Origin: Nematostella vectensis
Lineage: Eukaryota > Cnidaria > Anthozoa > Actiniaria > Edwardsiidae
DNA: 64,000 bases
Direction of reading: 5' to 3'
NCBI RefSeq assembly: GCF_932526225.1
Contig: NC_064037.1
Span: 17,522,471-17,586,470, forward strand
Below the pieces are notes generated by a model that saw only the letters and a program-made list of their open reading frames with translations, searched no databases and was not told the DNA's origin. Of this stretch, positions 25,853 through 62,240 are shown one piece after another; positions within the stretch are counted from its first letter, which is position 1; each line of letters opens with the position of its first letter. The position numbers were made by a program, and so were the translations under genes.

Positions 25853-26551
25853 AAGGGAGCAAAACACGGAGACGTTTTGCGGGATCCCTGTGGAAACATA
25901 AATCCCATCGTCTGTACAAAGAAGTATACAAAGTATACGCTGTATAGCGAACATGCTGCCAAACACCCACGTGATACAGGTGGTTTAATGAACACAAAAT
26001 CTTCATCGGTTTGCACAAGTGCTAACATCAAACCGAGGCCCGATTCTGTGAAAATGTAAATATTAACATCACGTGACCGCATCACGTAATTGTCGTAGTT
26101 TGAGCACAAAAGGTAAGTATTGGGCACCCGAAGCCAACAAAGATGATGCAAACATTGGCACACTATTTCTCTTGCTCGGGTCCTGTCAGTCAACACCAGC
26201 GGTGAAAGAAACCTCAACAGCCCTATCCCCCTTCATTTCTAGAAGCGCCAGTGAAATGTGCTGTTAATGCTAATTATTCGCCATAATTCCTTGTTAATGT
26301 GCTAATTATTCGCCATAATTTGTTGTTATTGAAAAGTGGGGCTGGGACCGTGAGAGAACGTTTCCGTGAGCTCAGCAAAAGACGCGTACGTTATATTTTC
26401 AAGTATTTTTGTAAATGTCTAAGGTAGTTTTTAATTGATTTCCATTTGTCCAAACCATAATACTAGAAACTATACTGAATAATTTTATTTTAAGACTCTG
26501 AGACAGCGTAGAATCCTGTTCTTCTCATGTGCCAACTTTTAATGAACGCGA

Positions 26552-26562
26552 AATAAAATAAA
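26552..26562 (+). terminator. Polyadenylation signal of the protease gene (two overlapping AATAAA)
   Basis: AAATAAAATAAAA, about 700 bases after the TGA at 25850-25852, contains two overlapping AATAAA hexamers. It is the first strong pair downstream of the gene on the plus strand. From 26563 to 27500 no gene is evident. Confidence 0.45.
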
Positions 26563-27505
26563 AAAGAAACAATCCACGTTAGCATTTCAAACGGTACATG
26601 AAAAGATCGGCGTCTAAACTTATGCCAGATCCGACTTCCGTGTTACTATGTTAATTTGTTTTTAATAAGAATATTGAAATACCTGATAGATTTGGAAGGT
26701 TATATAGAGTGTGGCTATTTTTATTGTAGGATTTCTTGAATTTAACATTCGTTCAAGTGGGTTTAGTTTCCTACGCAGGTGCAAGTCCTATTTTGATGAT
26801 GATTTTGGGCAATAGAAGACTTGTCACGCAAGGCGAAAACAGAGTCTTGAAAGTTATTGAATCATTTTTTGGTAGTTTGTATTTGAACCATAACAGAAAC
26901 ATAGAGTGGTTTTCAAAAACCCGTGAAATACTATTTAGTTTATTAAGTACTAATACACTGAATGTCTTTGTTCTATTTTGTTCTGGCTTTACCGTGACAT
27001 TTTAACAACTACATTTTGTTGAACGGGATTTTGAAAACCACTCTAAAACTCAATTGAAATATGTAACAGGATAACAACCTGTAACAGTAACTTTCGCTAT
27101 CATTTCTGGCGATAGACTCTTAAAGTGTTCTCTACTTTTGTCCAGTCTTAACGCAAATTTAAATATATAAAATATTTGAATATTTCACACGCTAAGCATG
27201 AGAGACGTACAATATGACAGGAGAGAGATGTATTTATGCCGGAACGGGTTAAAGAGACTTTATTCGAGCTTCATCCTATGTTGAAAAATGCGTAGAAATA
27301 CTAGAAAAATAAAAATGTCAAAGCAGTGCATAAAGTAATACAAAAATACAGTGTAGTAAGATCTGGTGGTGATACCAGTAAAGAGCGAGTAAAGCCAGGT
27401 TTTATCAATTGAACACGCTTAGTTTGTCTTGTGATACTAAATTGCCAATTAAGTCGAAAGTACCTGGTTTGCTTTTATATTGAAACAGCGTGGTGGGGTA
27501 ATGCG

Positions 27506-28252
27506 TACTAAGGCGCGTTATCTTTATCCGCGTACTAAGGCGCGTTAGCTATATCCGCGTCCTTAAGTGCGTTATCTTTATCCGCGTACTAAGGCGCGTT
27601 AGCTGTATCCGCGAACTAAGGCGCGTTGTCTTTATCCGCGTACTAAGGTGCATTAGCTATATCCGCGTACTAAGGCGCGTTAGCTGTATCCGCGTACTAA
27701 GGTGCGTTAGCTATATCCCCGTACTAAGGCGCGTTAGCTATATCCGCGTACTAAGGCGCGTTAGCTGTATCCCCGTACTAAGGCGCGTTATTTTTATCCG
27801 CGTACTAAGGCGCGTTAGCTGTATCCGCGTACTAAGGCGCGTTAGCTGTATCCCCGTACTAAGGCGCGTTAGCTATATCCGCGTCCAGAGCGTTATCTTT
27901 ATCCGCGTACTAAGGCGCATTAGCTGTATCCGCGTACTAAGGCGCGTTATCTTTATCCCCGTACTAAGGCGCGTTAGCTGTATCCGCGTCCTTAAGAGCG
28001 TTATCTTTATCCCCGTACTAAGGCGCGTTAGCTGTATCCGCTTCCTTAAGAGTGTTATCTTTATCCCCGTACTAAGGCGCGTTAGCTGTATCCGCGTCCT
28101 TAAGAGCGTTATCTTTATCCGCGTACTAAGGTGCGTTAGCTGTATCCGCGTCCTTAAGAGCGTTATCTTTATCCGCGTACTAAGGCGCCTTAGCTGTATC
28201 CCCGTACTAAGGCGCGTTTGCTGTATCCGCATACTAAGGCGCGTTGGCACGC
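27506..28252. repeat. 27-bp minisatellite (~27 copies), intergenic
   Basis: Units of CGCGTTAGCTGTATCCGCG plus TACTAAGG alternate with a sub-variant in which TCCTTAAGAGCGTTATCTT replaces the middle. The array sits between the protease and tropomyosin genes. Being a multiple of three it yields a 130-codon open frame on the minus strand (27873-28265), which I regard as an artefact. Confidence 0.95.
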
Positions 28253-28668
28253 GATTAATGAACACATGCTAATCAGGTAAAAAGTATTTCAACGGAAATA
28301 ATTCTATTTCTCTCCACAAATTATCTTACAAACTTCAAAAATACACTATTGTTGGTAACTAGTTCCCATGTCTTTTCGACTGCACGTTTAATGAAAAAAG
28401 GACCGAAAGTAACTCGGGTGGGGAGATGTGTACCGGGCGCAGTACTCAGCGAGTAATACCAAATGCGCCTTTTAAATTTTGAAACGACTTTTTGTTAAGT
28501 GACATGAAATTTAAAGATTTCGTCCCGCTATTCGTAAGAGTGCAAGAATGAGGGAAAATACACAGAAAAAAGTCAAAGTCTTGGAGGTGTGCATTGGGAA
28601 ATCTGTCCAGAATACAAGGTACGGACACCCATTGGTAAAGCTTGTGTCTCTTTACTTTCACATCGCGG

Positions 28669-28746
28669 TGCGCATGCGCAAGTGCTTTTGCCCTTATTTA
28701 GGGGTCGTGAATTGTACGGCGTTTATTCACACCCGAAAAAATGGCG
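28669..28746 (+). promoter_or_regulatory. Promoter-like block: NRF1 palindrome plus YY1-type site
   Basis: TGCGCATGCGCA at 28669-28680 is a perfect NRF1 palindrome. AAAATGGCGG at 28737-28746 is a YY1-type core, in the orientation and spacing often seen around TATA-less transcription starts. No coding gene begins immediately downstream. The nearest plus-strand gene is the tropomyosin 1.4 kb further on, so this could be a distal promoter with an untranslated exon. Confidence 0.35.
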
Positions 28747-28878
28747 GACTAGCAGACTTGATTTGTTTTTGTCGCTTTTTCATATACATTTTTTTGTTTC
28801 GCTTTTTTTTATCGCCCAAAGCACGAACAATTTTCTGGCGTTACTCAGAACATCTACTCACGGGTCGAAAGGACACAA

Positions 28879-28960
28879 GGGCACGTGACAAAGGCACGTG
28901 ACAAGGGCACGTGACAAGGGCACGTGACAAGGACACGTGACAAGGGCACGTGACAAGGGC
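28879..28960. repeat. 13-bp tandem repeat of CACGTGAC E-box motifs (6 copies)
   Basis: GGGCACGTGACAA is repeated about six times head to tail, directly after the NRF1/YY1 block. CACGTGAC is the core bound by bHLH-zip factors of the USF/MITF-TFE families. The repeat could act as a clustered binding site or be a neutral minisatellite. Low-complexity C, A and G runs follow at 29048-29200. Confidence 0.8.
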
Positions 28961-30059
28961 ACACACTGAAATACACACCATGGATGAAAATTAAAAGCTT
29001 GAGAATGGGAAAATCACAAAATTCGTTTCTTCAAACCAAAATGTTCCTCCCCCCCCCCTAGACCCGGTGTTAGGCAAGGTTCGTTAAATTACTTAGGGAT
29101 AGGAGGGAGCCTGCAGCCAAAAAAACAAAAAAACAAAAAAAAAAACAAAAAACGAAGGCCCCTTAGTCATCCTGTTGGGGGGGGAGGGGAGGGCCCTGAG
29201 TAACGATGTCCCCTCCCCCTATGGGTATTTAATAAACACTTTCTTATTTGCCTATATGCTCGAGGCACGTAAGCATAATTGAAGTGTTTCTCATGAACCG
29301 CGAATTAGACAACGCAAGCGACAAAGATAAAACATAGTTGTACGGAATACAAAAATATTAAACAAACCAAAATCTCAAACTCTTGAAATCTCAAAGGTTT
29401 GCGTTTAAAAGCATAATTCGACAGCGCGACAAGAACAATGCCGGATTAAGGCATTTATTGCGATACTGCGATTGCTTGTAAAGGGCGCGACATATTCAGT
29501 AGATAACAGCAGTTCACATCTGTCTTGTCGTTTGCACGAATAGCGAGCGCCTTGTTCAAATAGACGACTTTACTTGATCAGCGCTATGAGTAGCAACTCT
29601 GCGTTTTCGTAGCACACAGGTAAACCTGTACAAGAAAAATAAAGAAGACTATTTGTGTACAATCCGTGATGCGATTTAAAACACACTTTTAAATTCCTGT
29701 GGGTCAGAAGTCACGGCAAAAATGCCCTGAAACCTAAGACAGGACGAGGAGCGTTGTTCAATTGCCCCCGTTGCTGTTTTGTGGCCCTCATTTTAACTAT
29801 GTTACTAAAAGAGCAAGAGTCGATGAGAGCCTAGCATGGACGATGTTGTATACGTCTGGCGGCCAGATGATTCTACAGCGCCCCGTCTATTCAATGATCA
29901 AAATTGACGGTATTGCCTTGTTAGGATTTATTCCGCAGGAACCCAATCTGTTGCTATCCGTACGAAACTCGCAAGCTGATTGGTCGAGGCGGCCGGTGCC
30001 GAGGTCTCGGGTCACTCGAAAGAGTGAATGCTACTAGAAATGCTCAAGGCGCTCCTAGA

Positions 30060-30187
30060 ATTCCAAGGATTCCGTGTCTAGCGCGATAAATAGCGAGCAC
30101 ATCGACGGCATTACGCTATCGATTACCTGCCGGGTAGCTTGCACACAGAACTACAGTAGAGTAACAACAGTTCTCTGACAAAAAAAC
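30060..30187 (+). promoter_or_regulatory. Putative tropomyosin core promoter and 5' UTR
   Basis: GATAAATAG near 30083-30091 is a weak TATA-like element about 100 bases before the start codon. A purine-rich leader with ACAAAAAAACATG at the start codon suits translation initiation in animals. Placement of the transcription start is a guess. Confidence 0.25.
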
Positions 30188-30958
30188 ATGACGACTCCTC
30201 AATCCTCAGCCGCCGCAACCATGATGGACAAAGTGCGCGAGAAAATGCAGGGGATTAAGAACAAGATAGAGGAAGCCGAGGAGAGAGAGGCCATGGCGAA
30301 AATGGAGTTAAAAGACGCCGAGGAGAGGGCGTACCAACATGAATCCGACCTGGACTCCATGCAGAAGAGAATCAACTTGTTATCGGAAGACTTGGATAAA
30401 ACTCTCGAGGCTTATGAAGAGAAGAAAGCGAGACTGGATTCGCTCGAGGAAAAGCAGGAATCGGACGGGACCGTAGTGCGTGAGCTGGAAAGTGTGGAGC
30501 TCGAGGGAGACGAGAGGTTGGCGGAGCTAGAAGAAAAGACAAAGGAAGCGGTAGCCACGGTAAACCAGAAAGAACACGACAACACCGAGATCAACCAAAA
30601 AATTGTCGTTACGGAGACCGAGCTCTCAAAAGTAAACGAACGTTTGGAGCGCGCGCTGGAGACTATCGAACGCCTAGAAGCAACCATCGAGGAAGCAAGC
30701 ACCAATATGGCCTCGCTAGAGCAAAAGGACACCGACGCGTCACAATGGGAAATAGAGGTCGAAGAAAAAATCGGATTCCTCAACGAGCAACTGAAAGAGG
30801 TTCTCGTCCGCGCCGAAGACGCCGAGAGGAGATGTGGTCCCCTGGAACGGCTTCTAGATGAACAGAGCACACAAATAGACGATTTCCGTAACAAGAAGAG
30901 AGACGTGGAGAAAGAGATGGAAGACATGGTGGGGCTCGTGGACGAGAGCATCGACTAG
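30188..30958 (+). CDS. TPM: Tropomyosin, intronless, 256 aa
   Basis: A single uninterrupted frame runs from ATG at 30188 to TAG. After about 10 residues (TTPQSSAAAT) comes MMDKVREKM, which matches the usual tropomyosin start. The rest is a continuous heptad-repeat coiled coil rich in Glu, Lys, Leu and Ala, with tropomyosin-like blocks such as LDKTLEAYEEKKARL, ELSKVNERLERALETIE and RAEDAERRCGPLE. It is somewhat shorter than the 284-aa vertebrate muscle form, in the range of other non-bilaterian tropomyosins. It would bind along actin filaments in contractile or cytoskeletal cells. GC content is higher than in the flanks. The true start may be M11 or M12, giving about 245 aa. The lack of introns could mean an old retrocopy or simply the cnidarian gene form. 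The coding frame is intact. Confidence 0.88.
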   Translation: MTTPQSSAAATMMDKVREKMQGIKNKIEEAEEREAMAKMELKDAEERAYQHESDLDSMQKRINLLSEDLDKTLEAYEEKKARLDSLEEKQESDGTVVRELESVELEGDERLAELEEKTKEAVATVNQKEHDNTEINQKIVVTETELSKVNERLERALETIERLEATIEEASTNMASLEQKDTDASQWEIEVEEKIGFLNEQLKEVLVRAEDAERRCGPLERLLDEQSTQIDDFRNKKRDVEKEMEDMVGLVDESID

Positions 30959-31385
30959 GAAGGACTGGGTATATCCCTTATCGGACAGATAACGAACAAT
31001 TACTAATATGTAGATACTGCTGTAGGTAAAATGGTATAACAACCAGGTGGGTCGTGTGCCAAGCCCACTCGGCTTGTGCAATTCTAGGGGCTGAAAACTA
31101 ATTTATTGCAAAAGCTCTCCCTGTATGCTTCTTGTTTTGTAACTTGACCCTATCGTGACCTGTGCTAATTTTCAGCATATTTTTCGCGAGATCTTACCTT
31201 TAGATTCACTCAAATAGCTCTTCTACCAAGTCTGTGAGACACTTCCTATCTAAACGTTGCTCTGGAGTGTATTCTAACATCTGAACCCGGCGATCTGTTG
31301 AACATTTTTATCTTAGATATTTAGAGTATTACATTTTAATTGAGGCATTCGATAGATTATTATGATATGTTGTCGTAACAACATT

Positions 31386-31391
31386 AATAAA
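31386..31391 (+). terminator. Polyadenylation signal of the tropomyosin gene
   Basis: AATAAA lies about 430 bases after the tropomyosin stop codon. It is the first canonical hexamer on the plus strand downstream of the gene. Confidence 0.5.
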
Positions 31392-31859
31392 GTCACGAAG
31401 CTAGTCACTTGCAATCATTATAGAGCTTTACGATCAGCCCCTAGCGTGAAACCTCGCAAATCAAACACTTTTCTTGAATTTGCAAAACAGACTTTGATAT
31501 GAGAATTGGAATACAGGCTCTGATAATGTTCGAAACCCTTGACAAGGCTCGCGATAGCTCACCATATATGGTATATAATTACCGATGAATGGCTTCTCTA
31601 TTTTATTGAAGTGCAATTCTGTCATCTCCGAGTCCGAATCACGTAGATTTGTAGGCAGCAGATAGTATACGCTTTTTAAAGATAGTTAAAATGCACAAAT
31701 AAGACCATCCAAAATCAGGGACCACGTAGATTGGAGATCGCGCAAACGCCGCAGTATAAACAAGACACATCTTGCGGGTCAAACCTGGGTAAATAGAGCG
31801 TTTTGCAAGAAAAAAAGGATCTCAAAATAAAGCAAGGGGTTACCTTTTTCTCCCCTTGA

Positions 31860-31976
31860 ACGTATACAAAGAAGGAAGATATTGAAAGGAGTTGAGCGTT
31901 TTATACAAATTCACCGTATACAAAGAAAGAAGATATTGAGAGGAGTTGGGCGTTTTATACAAATTGACCGGATATC
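31860..31976. repeat. Two-copy tandem duplication (~57 bp)
   Basis: CGTATACAAAGAAGGAAG through ATACAAATTCAC is repeated once, directly adjacent, with a few changes. No gene is seen in 30959-34194 apart from this and the repeats listed. A CAA/ATGATA microsatellite lies at about 32145-32210. Confidence 0.7.
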
Positions 31977-32634
31977 GATAACTTGACCCAAGGGCTGTCA
32001 CCTTTTTTTAAAGATCCACCACGAACCCAAAATAGTCCGATGGTCTAATAATGTTCAAATAAGTAATACAAGACGCGTATCATAATTGCTTGCTTAAAAT
32101 TATGGACCACTATTTTTATGTCCTAGGCGAGGCCATTAATTTCGATAACAACAACAATAATGATAACAATAATAATGATGATATGTGATGCTGCTGATGA
32201 TGATAAAAGTTTTTAGCTTATTTCTCACTCCCTTTGCAGACTAAATCACAGGAACTGATAGCACGCAGCATGACAGTCAAACATTTAGAAACTGTTCCTT
32301 TAGCTGCAGCACGTCGGGTGGAATTGGGAAGTCTGTGGAATGTCTAGTCCTTGAGAAAAGGAGATTACGTAAAGGGGGATCCATAGGGCTAAGTAAGATA
32401 TGTATTTTCCACCGAAATCTTGTCTGGATCTGGCCCTCAAAGCTTCCCATATTTTTAGCTCGTAACAGTGTCGTAGTTCAGGTTCGGATAGATAACAAAG
32501 AACGGCCCAGATGAAAAAAACAAAAAAACAAACAACACAACACAAATTAGGTTCGTCCTTCTAAGGTTGTAATCCAACGGAGAAGGCGTGTAAGTGCAGA
32601 CCAGGCACGTCAACAGTTGCAATGGGATACACCC

Positions 32635-32960
32635 CTTATACTCTAGAGGGGGGTAGAATCATACTCTAGAGGGGGGTAGAATCATACTCTAGAGGGGGGT
32701 CGACTTATACTCTAGAGGCGGGAGGGGGTCGACTAATACTTTAGAGGCGAGGGGGGGGTCGACTTATACAGACAGATTACTTTATTGGTACCGTGTAAAG
32801 ACTTTTACATTTATGTGAATCCAATAAATGTAGAATTATAAGCCATTCAAATTCTCTAGAGGCAGGAGGGGGTCGACTTATACTTTAGAGACGGGAGGGG
32901 GTCGACCTATACTTTAAAGGGGGGGTTGGGGTCGCCTTATACTCTAGAGGCGGGAGGGCG
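32635..32960. repeat. Degenerate ~25-28-bp G-rich repeat
   Basis: TATACTCTAGAGGNGGGAGG followed by GGTCGACTTA recurs about nine times with variable G-run length, interrupted by a unique 100-bp insert at about 32770-32860. A 16-18-base G run follows at 33138. Confidence 0.75.
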
Positions 32961-33974
32961 TAATGCAGACCTTATCGGGTGGGGATCCCTCCTGCTAGGG
33001 TTGTATATATCAGCGACAACAGGGGCCAGTTCAAACGCGAACATCTTCCAAATATTAGGGGTCGAGACCGGCCCAGGTGATTTTGGAGAGGAGCTCAAGC
33101 GTTATTTTGGGGCTTATTCTAGGGTTGTCCGTATTCCGGGGGGGGGGGGGGGGGCAGCAATTATGGTACCCTCAGGCTAAAAAAAGCACAGGTGGCCATG
33201 TGCAGTAGATAAGTAGGCCAGCATCACGCAGATGAAGATTACAGAATTATCAGTTTTATTAACATATGAAGCATCTAATATCCTTGAAAACATGTGATAT
33301 CTAACGTCTTTGTAGGGCAAGTGCTTTAGGGAAATTAAATATGTCAATGAGCTTCCATTACGCTACCCAGAGTTACCCATACACTGAAGCAGTGAAACAG
33401 GCGCAAATACCATTACACGAATATTGTGGTCAAGTTTTTATCTATAAAGTAGTTGCTATCATGTCACTTATTGGTTGAATCACCTTTATGAGTTGAACGT
33501 GATTTGGATGAGGGCAAATCTGCAGAGATTTGGAATAAACGTTATATTCTGTGGCTGCCAGGTTTGGATTACAGCAAGCTCCGGGCATGTGATGCAAAAC
33601 AGTAAATTTCCGATACTATGACCCGATCCCTAACTCGGGCTTGTGTATTTTCTAATATAATAAAGCTATACAAGAATGTCAAAACCAGCGCGACTGCAAT
33701 TCCCTGTGTTGAGCCAGCTTTTCCTTCATCCAGCGGTTTTCGCGCATGGCTGTTATCCAGTGTGAGCTTGACGGCGTATGAAATCCATACAGACTTTGTT
33801 ACAGCGCCGCACAGCCAGTCTGGGTTAAATGACTTTAAATTTAATCAATATTTACTCTTCAAAACGTACAATTATTTCTCCATCCACTTGAATTTTCTTA
33901 ACAATAACAGTGTCCCATGGTATGAACGCTGCGTTACGTCACAACATTACACAAATGCCATGCTGTTCAAGCGT

Positions 33975-34110
33975 GACCTACACGCAACCACGTGAGGTCT
34001 TGCAGCCCGCATGTAACCCACAGGTTCACACAACCACGTGACGTCTTGCAGCCCGCGTGTGACCCACAGGTTCACACAACCACGTGACGTCTTGCAGTCT
34101 GCGTGTAGCG
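33975..34110. repeat. ~46-bp tandem repeat, 3 copies, CACGTGA-containing
   Basis: ACAACCACGTGACGTCTTGC followed by AGCCCGCGTGTGACCC is repeated three times just beyond the stop codon of the helicase, likely in its 3' UTR. Each copy has a CACGTGACGT element. Confidence 0.7.
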
Positions 34111-34194
34111 CCACATAGTGGCGTGACAGTAGCCTGACGGACCTAGCTCACGATGTCAAGGCGTTCTTTACGGCGTCACACAATCGCGTGACAC

Positions 34195-55918
<21,724 letters not shown>

Positions 55919-56044
55919 GGTCTTGTTGAAAGAAGGGTGGTGGTAAAGTAAGAGAACACGATGCTGTTCTTAGGCACTCCGCTGGGGGATACACGTGGCT
56001 CCTGTTTGGGGGACGCAAGTTCGGTGTTGACCGTCGATCACTTT

Positions 56045-56055
56045 GCCGCCATCTT
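56045..56055 (-). promoter_or_regulatory. YY1-type site at the helicase promoter
   Basis: AAGATGGCGGC on the minus strand is a perfect YY1 consensus about 127 bases upstream of the helicase ATG and in the same orientation as the gene. This fits a TATA-less promoter or early 5' UTR for a broadly expressed or germline gene. Confidence 0.5.
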
Positions 56056-56644
56056 GTAACGTTGTGCGAACAAAGGCGAGGTTACATCTGCAAACGATGA
56101 CACAGGGTCCCCAGTAAACATTTAATGGCATGCGCTGTTGCAGGCCCGGGGGGGTTCGTGATGAGGAGATATTCTTCTTTTGGTCGTTTGTTCGTTTCTT
56201 GACAAAACGCACACCGGCCGCACAACAGTAAAGCTAAACTGGGGCTGAATCATGTGTCACCGCGTTTCCCTGGATCAGGCTATTTTTCGCGCGCAAGTTA
56301 TGGAGGCGGCACGAGCAAATTGCAGTGAAGACATTATTTTATCCATCATCCGTCGGTATTGTTTGTTTCCCAAAACAATTTCAAGCTAGAATTCAAAGTC
56401 GTAGGTGGTAGGGTTGATTATTGATATTAAAGAAGAGAACAAAGTACAGTGCCGTAGCAGGCCACGTAAGATTGGGGAGGGGGGTCACAATACAGAAACA
56501 TTAAAATATTTGGGGGCACAGTCACGCCCCGACTGGTCATTTCCTTATAATTTGTGAAAACCCAACCCCTGCTACGGCCCTGAAGTACCGAAGAGAAAAC
56601 AAAGCCTTTTGTCTGAGATAACGCGTGCAGGTCACATCTGACTT

Positions 56645-56777
56645 GCTAGCCTGCGTTTCTGTGGAGTTTCAGCTGGAATAGAAAGCGAGCGAGGAATATG
56701 GCAGCGCGAAAAATTGGGCAAGCGCGGCAATATTCTTCGCTTGAAACTGCACAGAAACGCTTGCTACGCAGGCTGAC
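56645..56777. mobile_element. Small foldback/MITE-like palindrome
   Basis: TAGCCTGCGTTTCTGTGGAG at 56649 is mirrored by CACAGAAACGCTTGC then TACGCAGGCTGA at 56751-56777, with GTTTCAGC/GCTTGAAAC continuing the stem. The loop is about 60 bases. No gene was found in 55919-58166 otherwise. A short purine/CG-rich segment at 57540-57760 has an 86-codon minus-strand frame without family motifs, not called. Confidence 0.4.
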
Positions 56778-58166
56778 TGCCGCGCGTTTTTTTTACCTCT
56801 ATTTATCTTTTTACAATAGATATGTATTTTTATCGAGTGAATAAAGACTTATTATTTGATGCTGGAAAACGCTTTGACATGCACCTATATAATATTTAGC
56901 GTATAGGTTATCTTTTCCGTCTTGATATGAAAGTTTCGAAACTGGCGGATATGTTGAGTAACAGAGCAGTTTTCTATCCGAAAATACGCGAGCTCGTTTA
57001 TTTTAACTTGTTGAATGGCCGCGCTAGAGAGCTGGGGCTAGTGTAAGGGGCGCTTGCCCCAGCCCTCTCGGAGAAGGGAAAGGAGTGGGTGGGATGCGGC
57101 TAACAACAAAGTGCGGGAGGCTGGACCCCATTAAGTATAATTGCTAGTTATACGGGACGATAGGACGAGAACACAGTTTATTGTTTTACGAAGATCCAAC
57201 CCACCCCTCCCCCAGTACCATTTCACGCTCTAACACTAGCACGGGCATTCGACTAGAGAATATCCAGGTTTTTAAAATACGAATGATTCTATTGCTTTTA
57301 AAAGCTTACAAATGATTCGAAATATACCACACTAAATTATGATGTATCGATAATTTAATTCTTCACTAACAGTAAATATAGCAACGCGGACCATTTATCT
57401 ACCACAATCACCCGCGCTCCGTACAGAATCACAAATACGTTCTCAATAAATGATCATAATCTGAATTCCTCTATGTAAGTAGCGCTTTGTATCAATTATA
57501 ATGATTTTAAAAATTGTGTTGATTCAAGTTAGGAGAATTTGAAGTTCGCTTGACAGTGGGCATCCAGAGTGCCAGAGGCAAGTCGCACCCAGGCCTTCGA
57601 AAAAAAGCCCGAGCACTAAAGACAAGTCTGCTGCCGAAAGTCTGCGCCTTCGGGTGTTCAGCGGTAAAACAACATCTAGCATCTAGTGGTGATCGAGGGA
57701 TCACTAGAAATCTTGGGTCACATGGTGAGCATTCGTAGACGATGTGCACACCGACCCTTCGGAGCACTTGTGACTGTCCTATAGGAAATCACCGAGGGCT
57801 TTCAGCACGTGTTCGGAACAGCGAACAGTTACACAAAGTTCGCTTCGTGTAAAGAGACCGTGCTATAAGCTTAATAATATTGAAGACAATCATTTGCATG
57901 CTTTCCGAGCAAATTTACAGCTGTGAATAGCGCAAAACTTGCCGTAAATAGCGCAAGACTTGCCTCTATCGTAAGGTCGGACCTAGGGATAGTGATGGAA
58001 GGCAAATATTTGTAGATGAACTTAACGCGGAAGCACAAAGTGTTAATCGTTACTGCTCCATCCTTGGAGGTTGTTTTCATTCTAATGCGTGAATAAAGCA
58101 GTTGATTGGCATGGCTGTTTTCTGTACAATATAATATTGAGTTTATATTAATTGATATCAGGCGGG

Positions 58167-61926
<3,760 letters not shown>

Positions 61927-62149
61927 CTAAGCGGCAAACAAATACACAAATGAATGAGTGATGCTAACAGAATAACAGAATCAACATTATATTCTTTTTC
62001 GACAGGGATTTTTGAAACAATAAGAGGATCGTACATACAACATAAAATTGATCGATCTTCAAACATTATTCTGAGTGTGTCTCTTTTAATTTTTTTTATA
62101 AGAAAATCTGTTGAGTAACTACAAAAAGTTAAAAGAAAAATAGCGAAAG

Positions 62150-62240
62150 AAATGTGTGCGTCGTGGGTTTCAAACCCGCGCTCCATCAAAGGCATCGCAT
62201 TCGTAGACAGACGATCAAGCCACTAGCCTATCACATTCGT
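62150..62240 (-). other. tRNA-derived element (SINE head or tRNA pseudogene)
   Basis: On the minus strand TAGGCTAGTGGCTTGATCG fits an RNA polymerase III box A (compare TAGTCTAGTGG in tRNA genes). GGGTTTGAAACCC about 38 bases later fits box B with one change (GGTTTGAAACC for GGTTCGANNCC). The acceptor arms do not pair well, and an A/T-rich body follows (62050-62150). I therefore read it as a degenerate tRNA-derived SINE rather than a working tRNA gene. Confidence 0.5.

Noticed and set aside
30412-30951. 179-codon serine-rich frame antisense to tropomyosin
   Set aside because: Shadow of the coiled-coil coding sequence; serine richness mirrors Glu/Lys codon bias.
33618-33995. 125-codon plus-strand frame
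   Set aside because: No family motif, no splice context, and composition like the surrounding spacer in the likely 3' flank of the helicase gene.
57507-57767. 86-codon minus-strand frame in a GC-richer patch
   Set aside because: No recognisable domain and an open antisense frame of similar length; it may be a repeat fragment.
62150-62240. Functional tRNA gene
   Set aside because: Box A and box B are recognisable, but the acceptor and T arms pair poorly and no clean cloverleaf can be drawn by eye.
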